Assembly: GCF_030553055.1 (NCBI RefSeq) | Contig: NZ_CP130713.1 | Span: forward strand, 3,348,001-3,412,000 | DNA length: 64,000 bases | From: Streptomyces sp. XD-27 | Lineage (GTDB): Bacteria; Actinomycetota; Actinomycetes; Streptomycetales; Streptomycetaceae | Reading direction: 5' to 3' | In this document: positions 7,739 to 15,875 of the stretch, piece after piece | Position numbering within the stretch: position 1 is the stretch's first letter | Layout: each line of letters begins with the position of its first letter | Notes under the pieces: model-generated | Database searches by the model: none | Told to the model about the DNA's origin: nothing | What the model saw: only the letters and a program-made list of their open reading frames with translations | Program-made: the position numbers and the translations under genes

Positions 7739-10207
7739 CTAGAGCTTCTCCACCGGCGCGTACCGCAGCAGCAGCCGCTTCGGCTTCTCGTCGCCAAAGT
7801 CGATCGTGGCCTCCGCCGCGTCGCCGCTGCCCTTCACCGCCATCACCGTGCCGAGACCGAACGAGTCGTGCGTGACCCGGTCGCCGACGGCCAGCGAGAC
7901 CACCGGGCGGTCCTTGGCCCGCCGGGTCGCGAAACCGCTTGCGGCGCCCGCGCCGCCCCGGGCACGCGAGGCGGAGAGCCCGGACGACAGGCTCGAGGCA
8001 AGGCCCGACACCGCGCCCATCGAGGCCGACGGCGCCGACGGCCCCGTCCGCTTCCACTGCACGTACTGGTCGGGGATCTCCTCCAGGAAGCGGGACGGCG
8101 GGTTGTACGCGGGCTGCCCCCACGCGCTGCGCATGGTCGAGCGCGTCAGATACAGCCGCTCACGCGCGCGCGTGATGCCGACGTACGCCAGCCGCCGCTC
8201 CTCCTCCAGCTCCTTGGCCTGGCCGAGGGCGCGCATGTGCGGGAAGACGCCGTCCTCCATGCCGGTGAGGAAGACGACGGGGAACTCCAGGCCCTTCGCG
8301 GTGTGCAGGGTCATCAGGGTGATGACGCCGGTGCCCTCCGCGTCCTCGTCGGGGATCTGGTCGGAGTCGGCGACGAGCGCGACCCGCTCCAGGAACTCCG
8401 CGAGCGTGCCCGGCTCCTCCTCGGTCCGCTCCTGCTCGAACTCCAGGGCGACGGCCGCCAGCTCCTGGAGGTTCTCGATACGGGTCTCGTCCTGCGGGTC
8501 CGTGGACGCCTGGAGCTCGGCCAGATAGCCCGTGCGCTCCAGCACCGCCTCCAGGATGGTGGCGGGTCCGGCGCCGGACTCCACGATCGTGCGCAGCTCC
8601 TCCAGCAGGGCGTTGAAGCGCTTCACCGCGTTCGCCGAGCGGGCCGCCATGCCGTACGCGTCGTCCACCCGGCGCAGCGCCTGCGCGAACGAGATCTTCT
8701 CGCGCAGCGCGAGGGCCTCGATCATGGCCTCGGCGCGCTCGCCGATGCCGCGCTTGGGCACGTTCAGGACGCGGCGCAGCGGGACGGTGTCCTCGGGGTT
8801 GGCGAGCACCCGCAGATACGCGAGCACGTCCCGGACCTCCTTGCGCTCGTAGAAGCGCACGCCGCCGACGACCTTGTAGGGCAGGCCGACACGGATGAAG
8901 ATCTCTTCGAAGACACGGGACTGGGCGTTGGTGCGGTAGAAGACGGCGACGTCTCCGGCCTTGGCGTCGCCCGCGTCCGTCAGCCGGTCGATCTCGTCGG
9001 CGACGAACTGCGCCTCGTCGTGCTCGGTGTCGGCGACGTAACCGGTGATGGTGGCCCCGGCCCCGGCCTCGGTCCACAGGTTCTTGGGGCGCCGGTTCTC
9101 GTTGCGCTCGATGACGGCGTTGGCCGCGCTGAGGATCGTCTGCGTGGAGCGGTAGTTCTGCTCCAGCAGGATGGTGCGCGCGTCCGGGTAGTCCTCCTCG
9201 AACTGGAGGATGTTGCGGATGGTGGCGCCGCGGAAGGCGTAGATGGACTGGTCGGCGTCGCCCACCACGCACAGCTCGGCCGGGTCGAAGGTGTCGGTGC
9301 CCGTACCGACGAGCTCGCGCACCAGGGTGTACTGCGCGTGGTTGGTGTCCTGGTACTCGTCGACCAGGACGTGCCGGAAGCGGCGGCGGTAGTGCTCGGC
9401 GACGTCCGGGAACGCCTGGAGCAGGTTGACCGTGGTCATGATGAGGTCGTCGAAGTCCAGGGCGTTGGCCTCGCGCAGCCGCGCCTGGTACATCGCGTAC
9501 GCCTCGGCCAGCGTCTTCTCAAAACCGTCGGCGGCCTGGTCGGCGAAGGTCTCCTCGTCGATGAGCTCGTTCTTGAGGCTGGAGATCTTCGCGCTGAACG
9601 ACTTGGGCGGAAAGCGCTTGGGGTCCAGGTCCAGATCCCGGCAGACCAGAGCCATCAGCCGCTTGGAGTCGGCGGCGTCGTAGATCGAGAACGAGGACGT
9701 GAAGCCCAGCTTCTTCGACTCGCGGCGCAGGATGCGCACGCACGCGCTGTGGAAGGTCATCACCCACATGGCGCCGGCGCGCGGGCCCACCAGCTCCTCG
9801 ACGCGCTCCTTCATCTCGCCCGCGGCCTTGTTGGTGAAGGTGATCGCGAGGATGGAGCCCGGGTGCACCTTGCGCGCGCCGAGCAGGTGGGCGATGCGGT
9901 GGGTGAGGACACGGGTCTTGCCGGATCCGGCGCCCGCGACGATGAGCAGGGGCGCGCCGTGGTGCTCGACGGCGGCCCGCTGCTGCTCGTTCAGCCCCTC
10001 CAGCAGCGCGGCGGGGTCCGCGACCGGGCGTGGCGCGCCGTCGCGGTAGTACGGCTCCCTCGGTACGGGCACGTTAAAAGTGTCGCCGAAGAGGTCATGC
10101 GGAACCTCCTCCCCGACCGGGGGACCGTCGGGCTGGGGATCCTCGGGCGGCGGCTCCGCGCCGTCGAGGTCCGCCAGGAAGCTGTCATCAAAGAGGCTGC
10201 TGCTCAT
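7739..10207 (-). CDS. pcrA: ATP-dependent DNA helicase PcrA/UvrD
   Basis: An 822-residue superfamily 1A helicase. Walker A is AGAGSGKT (near residue 94), the Walker B region is VDEYQDT, and motif III follows in GDADQSIYAFRG. Motifs V and VI are present (TLHTAKGLEFPVVFLTGMED and VGITRARERLYLTRS). The C-terminus holds the low-complexity linker and Tudor-like RNA polymerase binding segment typical of PcrA/UvrD (DRVTHDSFGLGTVMAVKGSG). It unwinds DNA 3'-5' in nucleotide excision repair and replication restart. The ATG at 10207 lies nine bases after the -10 of a PafBC-type promoter, so the message is almost leaderless and no ribosome binding site is seen. Confidence 0.97.
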   Translation of the reverse strand: MSSSLFDDSFLADLDGAEPPPEDPQPDGPPVGEEVPHDLFGDTFNVPVPREPYYRDGAPRPVADPAALLEGLNEQQRAAVEHHGAPLLIVAGAGSGKTRVLTHRIAHLLGARKVHPGSILAITFTNKAAGEMKERVEELVGPRAGAMWVMTFHSACVRILRRESKKLGFTSSFSIYDAADSKRLMALVCRDLDLDPKRFPPKSFSAKISSLKNELIDEETFADQAADGFEKTLAEAYAMYQARLREANALDFDDLIMTTVNLLQAFPDVAEHYRRRFRHVLVDEYQDTNHAQYTLVRELVGTGTDTFDPAELCVVGDADQSIYAFRGATIRNILQFEEDYPDARTILLEQNYRSTQTILSAANAVIERNENRRPKNLWTEAGAGATITGYVADTEHDEAQFVADEIDRLTDAGDAKAGDVAVFYRTNAQSRVFEEIFIRVGLPYKVVGGVRFYERKEVRDVLAYLRVLANPEDTVPLRRVLNVPKRGIGERAEAMIEALALREKISFAQALRRVDDAYGMAARSANAVKRFNALLEELRTIVESGAGPATILEAVLERTGYLAELQASTDPQDETRIENLQELAAVALEFEQERTEEEPGTLAEFLERVALVADSDQIPDEDAEGTGVITLMTLHTAKGLEFPVVFLTGMEDGVFPHMRALGQAKELEEERRLAYVGITRARERLYLTRSTMRSAWGQPAYNPPSRFLEEIPDQYVQWKRTGPSAPSASMGAVSGLASSLSSGLSASRARGGAGAASGFATRRAKDRPVVSLAVGDRVTHDSFGLGTVMAVKGSGDAAEATIDFGDEKPKRLLLRYAPVEKL

Positions 10208-10216
10208 CGCCCACCG

Positions 10217-10239
10217 AGTCTAGGGCCCGCCACTGACAG
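10217..10239 (-). promoter_or_regulatory. PafBC-type (RecA-NDp) promoter for pcrA
   Basis: Minus strand CTGTCAGTG (10239-10231), 8 bases, then TAGACT (10222-10217). It matches tTGTCRGTG-N8-TAnnnT at all but the first base, with exact spacing. This fits the known induction of uvrD-type helicases by DNA damage in mycobacteria. Confidence 0.65.
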
Positions 10240-10371
10240 CCGACACGACAATGTCACGGAAAGATCTCGGGCAAATCGAACACCAGCCTTCCCAGGGGCC
10301 TCACTGGTTGGCTACGGTGCTCGCTCAGGCGGCCCGCTCCCTGTCGGCGACCGAAGCCGGCGCGTGCCGCC

Positions 10372-10530
10372 ACCGCCGAGTCCGGCCCGCCCCTCAGGCG
10401 GTTCCGGAGCCGGGGACCCACCCGCACAATCTGGGGTGAATCGGCCCGTACGTCGCACGTACGGCCGTAGGGCAGCCTTCCGTACGCCCGAACCCGACAG
10501 CTAACCCGGTAGGCGGTCCACGGAAGGAGT
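10372..10530 (+). ncRNA. ydaO-type (cyclic di-AMP) riboswitch
   Basis: The stretch contains the conserved core blocks of the actinobacterial ydaO motif in order: AGCCGGGGACCCA, GGGGTGAATCGGCC, GTAGGGCAGCCTTCC, CGAACCCGACAGCTAACCC and GGTAGGCGG. It ends in GGAAGGAG (10522-10529), which is also the ribosome binding site of the next gene and can pair with CCTTCC near 10477. This suggests ligand-controlled access to the site or to a terminator. The class binds cyclic di-AMP and in Streptomyces controls wall hydrolases. The 5' boundary is approximate. Confidence 0.85.
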
Positions 10531-10538
10531 CGCCTCCC

Positions 10539-11705
10539 TTGGCGTCGCACCGCAAGCCGCGTCCTCGATTGCTCGAGTCGCCCGCCGGCCGCCGCACGGC
10601 CGTGGGGGTCACCACCGCCGCACTCGCCTCGGTCACCCTCCTGTCGCAGACCGCGAACGCCGCGCCGCGCGCGCCGAAGCCGACGGTCGAGGAGGTGAAG
10701 AAGAAGGTCGACGCCCTCTACCGGCAGGCGGGCACCGCCACGCAGAAGTACAACGCGGCCAAGGAGGCCGCGGGCAAGCGGCGGACCGAGGTGAACCGCC
10801 TGCTGGCCGACGCCGCCACCCGCACCGAGAAGATGAACGAGGCCCGGCGCACCCTGGGCGCGTACGCGGCCGCCCAGTACCGGCACGGCGGGATGGACGG
10901 CACCGCGACCCTGCTGCTCGCCGACGACCCGCAGGACTTCGTCGACCAGAACCACCTGATGGACCGGCTCACCGGGCGGCAGAAGGACGCGGTCGACGAC
11001 TTCCGTACGCAGCAGACGGAGCTGGCCCGGCAGCGCGGCAAGGCCACCCGCAGCCTGGCGGAGCTGACCGCGTCGGAGAGCCGGCTCAAGGCCGAGAAGA
11101 AGACGATCCAGCAGAAGCTGTCCCAGGCCAGGACGCTGCTGTCCCAGCTGACCGCGGAGGAGAAGGCGCGGCTGGCGGCACTGGAGAAGAAGAAGGAAGC
11201 GGAGGCGCGGCGCAAGGCGGCCGAGCTGGCGGAGAAGCAGCGCGAGGAGGCGGAGCGCAGGCGCCAGGAGGAGCAGCGGCCGGACACGGGGACGGGTGAC
11301 GGTACGGGTACGGGTGACGGGTCGGGGACGACGGACCCGTCAGCGCCCTCCGACTCCACCAAGGCGGCGCAGGCCGTCGCGTTCGCGCGCGCCCAGATAG
11401 GCAAGCCGTACGTGTGGGGCGCCACCGGCCCGAACTCCTACGACTGCTCGGGGCTGACCCAGGCGGCGTGGAAGTCGTCCGGGGTGACGCTGCCGCGCAC
11501 CACGTGGGAGCAGGTGAAGGTCGGCACGCGGGTGTCGACGTCCGAGCTCAAGCCGGGTGACCTGGTCTTCTTCTACGACGACATCAGCCACGTCGGGCTG
11601 TACATAGGCGACGGGATGATGGTCCACGCGCCGAAGCCGGGCGACAACGTGAAGATCGCGCCGATCACCGAGATGCCGATCTACGGGAACGTCCGCCCGG
11701 CGTGA
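10539..11705 (+). CDS. NlpC/P60 (C40) peptidoglycan hydrolase, riboswitch-controlled
   Basis: A 388-residue secreted hydrolase. A signal-like hydrophobic stretch (GVTTAALASVTLLSQTANA) follows a basic N-terminus. A long coiled coil occupies about residues 45-230, rich in Lys/Glu/Arg. A Gly/Thr/Asp linker leads to the C-terminal NlpC/P60 domain with catalytic Cys in YDCSGLTQAAW and His in SHVGLYIGDG. These enzymes cut D-Glu to diamino acid bonds in stem peptides. The TTG start at 10539 follows GGAAGGAG, which belongs to the ydaO riboswitch. A paralogue lies at 12396. Confidence 0.93.
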   Translation: MASHRKPRPRLLESPAGRRTAVGVTTAALASVTLLSQTANAAPRAPKPTVEEVKKKVDALYRQAGTATQKYNAAKEAAGKRRTEVNRLLADAATRTEKMNEARRTLGAYAAAQYRHGGMDGTATLLLADDPQDFVDQNHLMDRLTGRQKDAVDDFRTQQTELARQRGKATRSLAELTASESRLKAEKKTIQQKLSQARTLLSQLTAEEKARLAALEKKKEAEARRKAAELAEKQREEAERRRQEEQRPDTGTGDGTGTGDGSGTTDPSAPSDSTKAAQAVAFARAQIGKPYVWGATGPNSYDCSGLTQAAWKSSGVTLPRTTWEQVKVGTRVSTSELKPGDLVFFYDDISHVGLYIGDGMMVHAPKPGDNVKIAPITEMPIYGNVRPA

Positions 11706-11709
11706 GCGA

Positions 11710-12063
11710 TCACGTCCACATCACCGCGATGAAGATGTTGGCGGTGGTCAGCAACCCGACCGCACCAATGACGGGGGCGGGCACCTTCTCCTCGTCCCGC
11801 TTCACGTAGACCAGGCCGAGGATGACGACGAGCAGCGCCGTCTTCACGCCGATCTTGACGTTGTCGAGGCTGTTGCCGTCGGCCTGGTTGAGCCCCACGA
11901 GCGCGATGCCCGTCACCAGCATCGTGAGCGCGCCGTGCAGCATCGCGGGCGACATCCGGGCGTCGCCCGCGCCTATCAGCTTCATCTGGGCGAGGAAGCC
12001 GCCGAGCAGCGCGGCGATGCCGATGATGTGCAGGCCGACGACGGCGTGCAGAGTTGCGTCCAT
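11710..12063 (-). CDS. Small integral membrane protein, four predicted helices
   Basis: A 117-residue protein made almost wholly of hydrophobic segments: HAVVGLHIIGIAALLGGFLA, then LHGALTMLVTGIALVGL, then VKTALLVVILGLVYV, and VIGAVGLLTTANIFIAVMW at the C-terminus. I do not recognise a named family. It converges on the NlpC/P60 gene with only four bases between the stop codons, so no terminator fits there. Confidence 0.75.
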   Translation of the reverse strand: MDATLHAVVGLHIIGIAALLGGFLAQMKLIGAGDARMSPAMLHGALTMLVTGIALVGLNQADGNSLDNVKIGVKTALLVVILGLVYVKRDEEKVPAPVIGAVGLLTTANIFIAVMWT

Positions 12064-12395
12064 GGCCTCGGAGCGTAGCCCGCCCGGTCCGCCACCCTGA
12101 CGGCCGGGCCGACGGCCGCACCCATGGCCGCCCCGACGGCCGGGCCGGTTCGGCTATAGCACCGTCGGCGCCCGGCCGGGGGCGGATCACCGCTTCGGTC
12201 ATCCGCGTGCCCGAACGTTCCAGCACTCCGTGGGCCGACCGGTCAGCGGCGGTCCGCTATCCACCGATATCGCTCATTCCCGGCCTTCGCCGTGTCCTGG
12301 GCCGACGGCCGGGTCTAGCTTTCCCTGCACCCGGGAAGCGTCGGAAGCGCTCGGGAAGCACTCGGGAAGCGCTCGGAAGGAAGTGACCCACCGCC
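12064..12395. other. Intergenic region upstream of the second NlpC/P60 gene
   Basis: No gene seen. Unlike the first NlpC/P60 gene, none of the ydaO riboswitch blocks is present. The 3' part holds a tandem repeat built on TCGGGAAGC (12341-12380) that merges into the ribosome binding site GGAAGGAAG. Confidence 0.6.
12341..12380 (+). repeat. Degenerate 10-11 bp tandem repeat
   Basis: Four or five copies of TCGGGAAGC with small length differences (CGGGAAGCG, CGGAAGCGC, CGGGAAGCA, CGGGAAGCG, CGGAAGG). The last copy forms the ribosome binding site of the NlpC/P60 gene at 12396. Confidence 0.7.
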
Positions 12396-13505
12396 GTGGC
12401 CTCGCACCGGAAGCCCAGGCAGCGTCCGTTCGCCGGCGGTACCGTCCGCCGGGCCGCGACCATCGCCCTGGCGGGCGCCGCCACCGCCGCCACGGCCCTC
12501 GACGGCACCGGGCACGCGGCGCCCGGGCTCACTCCGGCCGAGGTGAAGGCGCGGGTCGACCGCTACCACCGGCAGGCCGAGGAGGTCACCGAGCGCTACA
12601 ACGGCGCGCGGGCGGACGCCGAGGCGGCGCGTACGGCGTACGAGGAACTGCAGGACGAGGCCGCCCGCAAGACGGCCCGCCTCAACGCGTCCCGTAACGC
12701 ACTCGGCTCGTACGCCACCGCGCAGTACCGTTCCGGCGCCGTCGCCCCGGACCTCCAACTCGCCCTGTCCTCCTCCCCCGAGGACTACCTGGACCGCGCC
12801 TCGCTCGCCGACCGCGCGGGCAGCCGCCAGGGCGCGGCCGTGGCCCGGCTGATGCGGCAGATAAGGGGCCTGAAGCAGGTGCGCGCGGAGGCGAGCGGCA
12901 GGCTGCGCGAGCTGAACCGCTCCCGCGAAGCGCTGGCCCGGCACAAGAGGACGGTCGAGGAGAAGCTCGACGCCGCGGAGGAGTTGCTGGACCGGCTGAC
13001 GGCGAAGCAGCGGGCGAGGGCCCTCGCCGAGCCCGGCGGCGGCACCGCCGTCGACGGCGGCAGCGGCGCGGCCGACGGGGACGGCCGCGGAGGGCACCGG
13101 CCGCACGCCGACCGGGGGACGGCCAGGGGGACCCGCGCCCCCGCCGCTCCCCCGACGGGCCGAGCGGCGCTGGCGGTGTCGTACGCGTACGGGGCGCTCG
13201 GCAAGCCGTATGTCTGGGGTGCGACCGGGCCCTCCGGCTACGACTGCTCGGGGCTCACCCAGGCGGCGTGGCGGGCGGCGGGGGTGGGCCTGCCCCGGAC
13301 CACGTACACCCAGATCAACACGGGCGCGCGCGTCCCGCGATCCGAACTCGCCCCGGGCGACCTGGTGTTCTTCTACTCGGGTGTGAGCCATGTGGGCCTG
13401 TACGTCGGCGGCGGCAAGATGATCCACGCCCCGCGACCGGGCGCGCCGGTGCGGATCGCGTCCATCGACGAGATGCCGTTCGCGGGCGCGGCACGCCCGA
13501 CATGA
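12396..13505 (+). CDS. NlpC/P60 (C40) peptidoglycan hydrolase, paralogue
   Basis: A 369-residue secreted hydrolase with the same plan as the gene at 10539. It has the same MASHRKPR start, a signal-like stretch (ATIALAGAATAATALDG), a coiled coil (about 40-205), a linker and the NlpC/P60 domain with YDCSGLTQAAW and SHVGLYVGGG. GTG start with GGAAGGAAG upstream. The shared N-terminal octapeptide and active-site sequence indicate duplication, but this copy has lost, or never had, the riboswitch. Confidence 0.92.
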   Translation: MASHRKPRQRPFAGGTVRRAATIALAGAATAATALDGTGHAAPGLTPAEVKARVDRYHRQAEEVTERYNGARADAEAARTAYEELQDEAARKTARLNASRNALGSYATAQYRSGAVAPDLQLALSSSPEDYLDRASLADRAGSRQGAAVARLMRQIRGLKQVRAEASGRLRELNRSREALARHKRTVEEKLDAAEELLDRLTAKQRARALAEPGGGTAVDGGSGAADGDGRGGHRPHADRGTARGTRAPAAPPTGRAALAVSYAYGALGKPYVWGATGPSGYDCSGLTQAAWRAAGVGLPRTTYTQINTGARVPRSELAPGDLVFFYSGVSHVGLYVGGGKMIHAPRPGAPVRIASIDEMPFAGAARPT

Positions 13506-13610
13506 TGCGGAATGGTGCAATCCGTTTCGACCGTGAAGAGCGGCCTGATCAAGTACAGCGACGCGTACACGCTGATTGCTGATTACTGATTGCCGATCAG
13601 CGCACGAATG

Positions 13611-13639
13611 AGGGGTGTGGCCTACGAGGCCACACCCCT
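13611..13639. terminator. Strong hairpin after the second NlpC/P60 gene
   Basis: AGGGGTGTGGCC (13611-13622) pairs perfectly with GGCCACACCCCT (13628-13639) across the loop TACGA. It probably ends transcription from the NlpC/P60 gene. A near-identical hairpin, with similar flanks, lies at 14229-14257. Confidence 0.8.
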
Positions 13640-13681
13640 CAGCACATTGGCCGAAATCGCAGGTAAGCGCCCATAACGGTT

Positions 13682-13710
13682 TTGTTGCACGACTTTCACC
13701 TCTGTAGCCT
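13682..13710 (+). promoter_or_regulatory. Probable promoter of the small secreted protein
   Basis: TTGTTG (13682-13687) and TAGCCT (13705-13710) with 17 bases between, about 65 bases before the ATG. A reasonable vegetative promoter match. Confidence 0.4.
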
Positions 13711-13778
13711 GGCTGATGATCAACAGCAAGGGGCGCCCTCGGGAAGCCCCCCCCACCTTGCCGTTTAAGGATTTCTGC

Positions 13779-14201
13779 ATGCGCAAGTACGCCCGCGTCG
13801 GCATCCTCGCCGCCTCTTCTCTGGTCACCGCGGTGGCCCTGACCGCCCCCGCCTCCGCCGCCACCCCGTCGGCCGCCGGCTCCTCGGCCTCGGCCGTCGC
13901 GCGCGGCACCTCCGGCCCTACCTGTACCGAGCTCTCCAACGGGTCGCTGTGCGTCGCCATCAAGGACCACAGCGTCGTACACCTCACGTACTCGAAGTTC
14001 CGCGGCGGCAAGGTCACCGTCAAGTTCGGGTTCAGGAAGGGCAACTGGACCAAGTGGAGCGAGGGCTTCAACATGGGTGTGGGTGCGAAGGTCTACCAGT
14101 TCAAGAACCAGGACCTCGGCTGCAGCCCCATCGTCGGCATCCTGTCGGCCGCCGATGGGGGCACCTTCGAGACCCCGCCCCTGACCCCTCCGGGCTGCTG
14201 A
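13779..14201 (+). CDS. Small secreted protein of unknown function
   Basis: A 140-residue protein with a clear Sec signal peptide (MRKYARVGILAASSLVTAVA, cleavage near PASAA). The mature part has three Cys (CTELSNGSLC near its start and DLGC), a final C-terminal Cys and a Lys/Gly/Phe-rich middle. The even Cys number suggests disulfides. I do not recognise a domain. The ATG follows AAGGA. An upstream ATG in frame has no ribosome binding site and would bury the signal peptide. Two related hairpin repeats flank the gene. Confidence 0.8.
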   Translation: MRKYARVGILAASSLVTAVALTAPASAATPSAAGSSASAVARGTSGPTCTELSNGSLCVAIKDHSVVHLTYSKFRGGKVTVKFGFRKGNWTKWSEGFNMGVGAKVYQFKNQDLGCSPIVGILSAADGGTFETPPLTPPGC

Positions 14202-14228
14202 TCCCTCTTGCCGATCAGTGAGTGACGC

Positions 14229-14257
14229 GGGGTGTGGCCCCACACGGGCCACACCCC
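14229..14257. terminator. Strong hairpin between convergent genes
   Basis: GGGGTGTGGCCC (14229-14240) pairs with GGGCCACACCCC (14246-14257), loop CACAC. It abuts the stop codon of the DUF2182 gene and follows the secreted-protein gene by 27 bp, so it may end both. Confidence 0.85.
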
Positions 14258-15094
14258 TCAGCGCATTCGCCCCATCTCCATTTCGGAGCCGGAATGCGTC
14301 AGGCCCGGCAGGAGCCAGTCCGTGAACGGGTCGAAGAGGACCAGGACGGCGAGGGCCAGGAAGACGGCGCCCACGGCGGTGGCGACGTACGGGCCCCGGC
14401 CCCACAGCTTCTCGATGAAGATCACCGCCGCCACCCCGGCCATCGCCGCGATGTTCATGACCCCCAGCGGAACCAGGATCAGCATCAGCCCCCAGCAGCA
14501 GCCGACGCAGAAGAGCCCGTGGTGGACGCCGACCCGGAAGTCGCGGGCCCAGGGCCGGAAACCGGCGTAGCGGACCAGTTGCCCCATGGGGCTGCGGCAG
14601 TGGCGGAGGCAGATGTCCTTCAACGGGCCGAGTTGCTGCAGCCCGGCCAGCGCGAACGCTCCCGCGCCGATCCAGCGCCCCGCGCCGGGGTGCTCGTCGA
14701 CCAGGTCGCCGGTCGCGCCGAGCGCCGCGTAGACCAGCAGGCCGAACAGGCCCCAGACCAGCAGGTAGCCGCCCATGAACTGGGCGATACGGGCCGCGCG
14801 CGCCGCACCCGCGGACCGGCGGCGGATGCCCCGTACCCACGTGATCGCCACCGGCGCCACGGACGGCAGCATCATGGCGGCCATCATCACCAGCCACAGC
14901 GCCAGGAACAGGGGCAGCCCCATCCCCATCGTCCCCGGCTCGACCCCCATGTCGCGCGCCTGCGCCACGGTCACCAGCCAGGCGAGCAGCGCGAGCAGCG
15001 CCATCAGTGTCCAGGCGTACGCCAGCGCCCGCGCGGGAAGCAGGCTCCCGTTCCGCAGGGGCGTCGAGGTGCCGGGCCCGCCGCTCCGGAGCAT
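14258..15094 (-). CDS. DUF2182 integral membrane protein
   Basis: A 278-residue polytopic protein. Visible helices include LMALLALLAWLVTVA, LPLFLALWLVMMAAMML (with the MMxAMMLP-like motif typical of DUF2182), FMGGYLLVWGLFGLLVYAAL, and a C-terminal pair. A conserved Cys/His segment lies between (CLRHC, then GVHHGLFCVGCCWGLM). The family is described as predicted metal-binding and is often encoded next to DUF1326, as here, where the DUF1326 gene diverges 109 bp away. Transport or metal handling is plausible, not shown. Confidence 0.88.
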   Translation of the reverse strand: MLRSGGPGTSTPLRNGSLLPARALAYAWTLMALLALLAWLVTVAQARDMGVEPGTMGMGLPLFLALWLVMMAAMMLPSVAPVAITWVRGIRRRSAGAARAARIAQFMGGYLLVWGLFGLLVYAALGATGDLVDEHPGAGRWIGAGAFALAGLQQLGPLKDICLRHCRSPMGQLVRYAGFRPWARDFRVGVHHGLFCVGCCWGLMLILVPLGVMNIAAMAGVAAVIFIEKLWGRGPYVATAVGAVFLALAVLVLFDPFTDWLLPGLTHSGSEMEMGRMR

Positions 15095-15203
15095 GCCCCC
15101 AGGACATCACATATCGGGACGGGAGTCCTGGCTGCGGCGGGGGCGCGGGGTGCACGATGGAAGGGAGAGCCCGCGGGCGTTGGAGTCGCGAGGAGGTGCC
15201 GTG

Positions 15204-15863
15204 ATGACCGAATCCGCGCCGACCATCCCGAAGTGGCACGTCACCGGGGACTGGTTCGACACCTGTAAATGCAATATCCCGTGCCCCTGCTCGTTCGCCC
15301 AGCCACCCACCTTCGGCGACTGCGACGGCGTCCTGGCCTGGCACATCCGTGAGGGCACCTACGGCGACGTACGGCTGGACGGCCTCAACGTGCTGATGCT
15401 CGCGTCCTTCGTCGGGAACGTCTGGGCCGAGCACTCCGACGCGTACGCGGCCGTCTTCCTGGACGAGCGCGCCGACGACGCGCAGCGCGAAGCCCTCCAG
15501 ATGATCTTCGGCGGCGAGGCCGGAAGCTGGCCCACCGAGATGGTCACCATGTTCGGGCCGGAGATGCGGGGCATGGACACGGCCCCGATCGAATTCAGCG
15601 TCGACGAGGACCTGGGCTCCTGGAGCGCCCGCATCCCCGGCCGCGTGGAGGCCCGGGCGGAGGCCCTGACCGGTCCGACGACGCCGGAGGGCGCACGGGT
15701 CCAGGTGCACAACCTGCCGGGTTCGGAGACGGGCCCGGGCCACGTCGCGACCTGGGGCCGCTCGACGGCCGACCGGGCTGACGCGTTCGGCTTCACCTGG
15801 AGCCGGGAGGGCCAGTCCAGCAAGCACATCCCGTTCGACTGGGCGGGGCCGGACGGCGGCTGA
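15204..15863 (+). CDS. DUF1326 protein
   Basis: A 219-residue soluble protein with the DUF1326 opening: WHVTGDWFDTCKCNIPCPC (Cys-Lys-Cys-Asn then Cys-Pro-Cys), suited to metal binding. AGGAGG ends seven bases before the ATG; a GTG immediately before is also possible. It sits divergent to DUF2182, the usual partner. Function unknown. Confidence 0.88.
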   Translation: MTESAPTIPKWHVTGDWFDTCKCNIPCPCSFAQPPTFGDCDGVLAWHIREGTYGDVRLDGLNVLMLASFVGNVWAEHSDAYAAVFLDERADDAQREALQMIFGGEAGSWPTEMVTMFGPEMRGMDTAPIEFSVDEDLGSWSARIPGRVEARAEALTGPTTPEGARVQVHNLPGSETGPGHVATWGRSTADRADAFGFTWSREGQSSKHIPFDWAGPDGG

Positions 15864-15875
15864 ATCCGCCGCCGG

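Larger units (their letters stand above)
13591..14270 (+). repeat. Two related ~60-bp direct repeats flanking the small secreted-protein gene
   Basis: Both copies (about 13591-13650 and 14210-14270) share TTGCCGATCAG, then a spacer, then a hairpin built on GGGGTGTGGCC / GGCCACACCCC, then TCAGC(A/G)CATT. They flank the gene at 13779-14201 and differ mainly in the loop and spacer. Confidence 0.75.

Noticed and set aside
12315..15827. A long minus-strand open frame over the NlpC/P60 and secreted-protein genes
   Set aside because: It overlaps several well supported genes on both strands and shows no domain or codon bias. It is a high-GC shadow.
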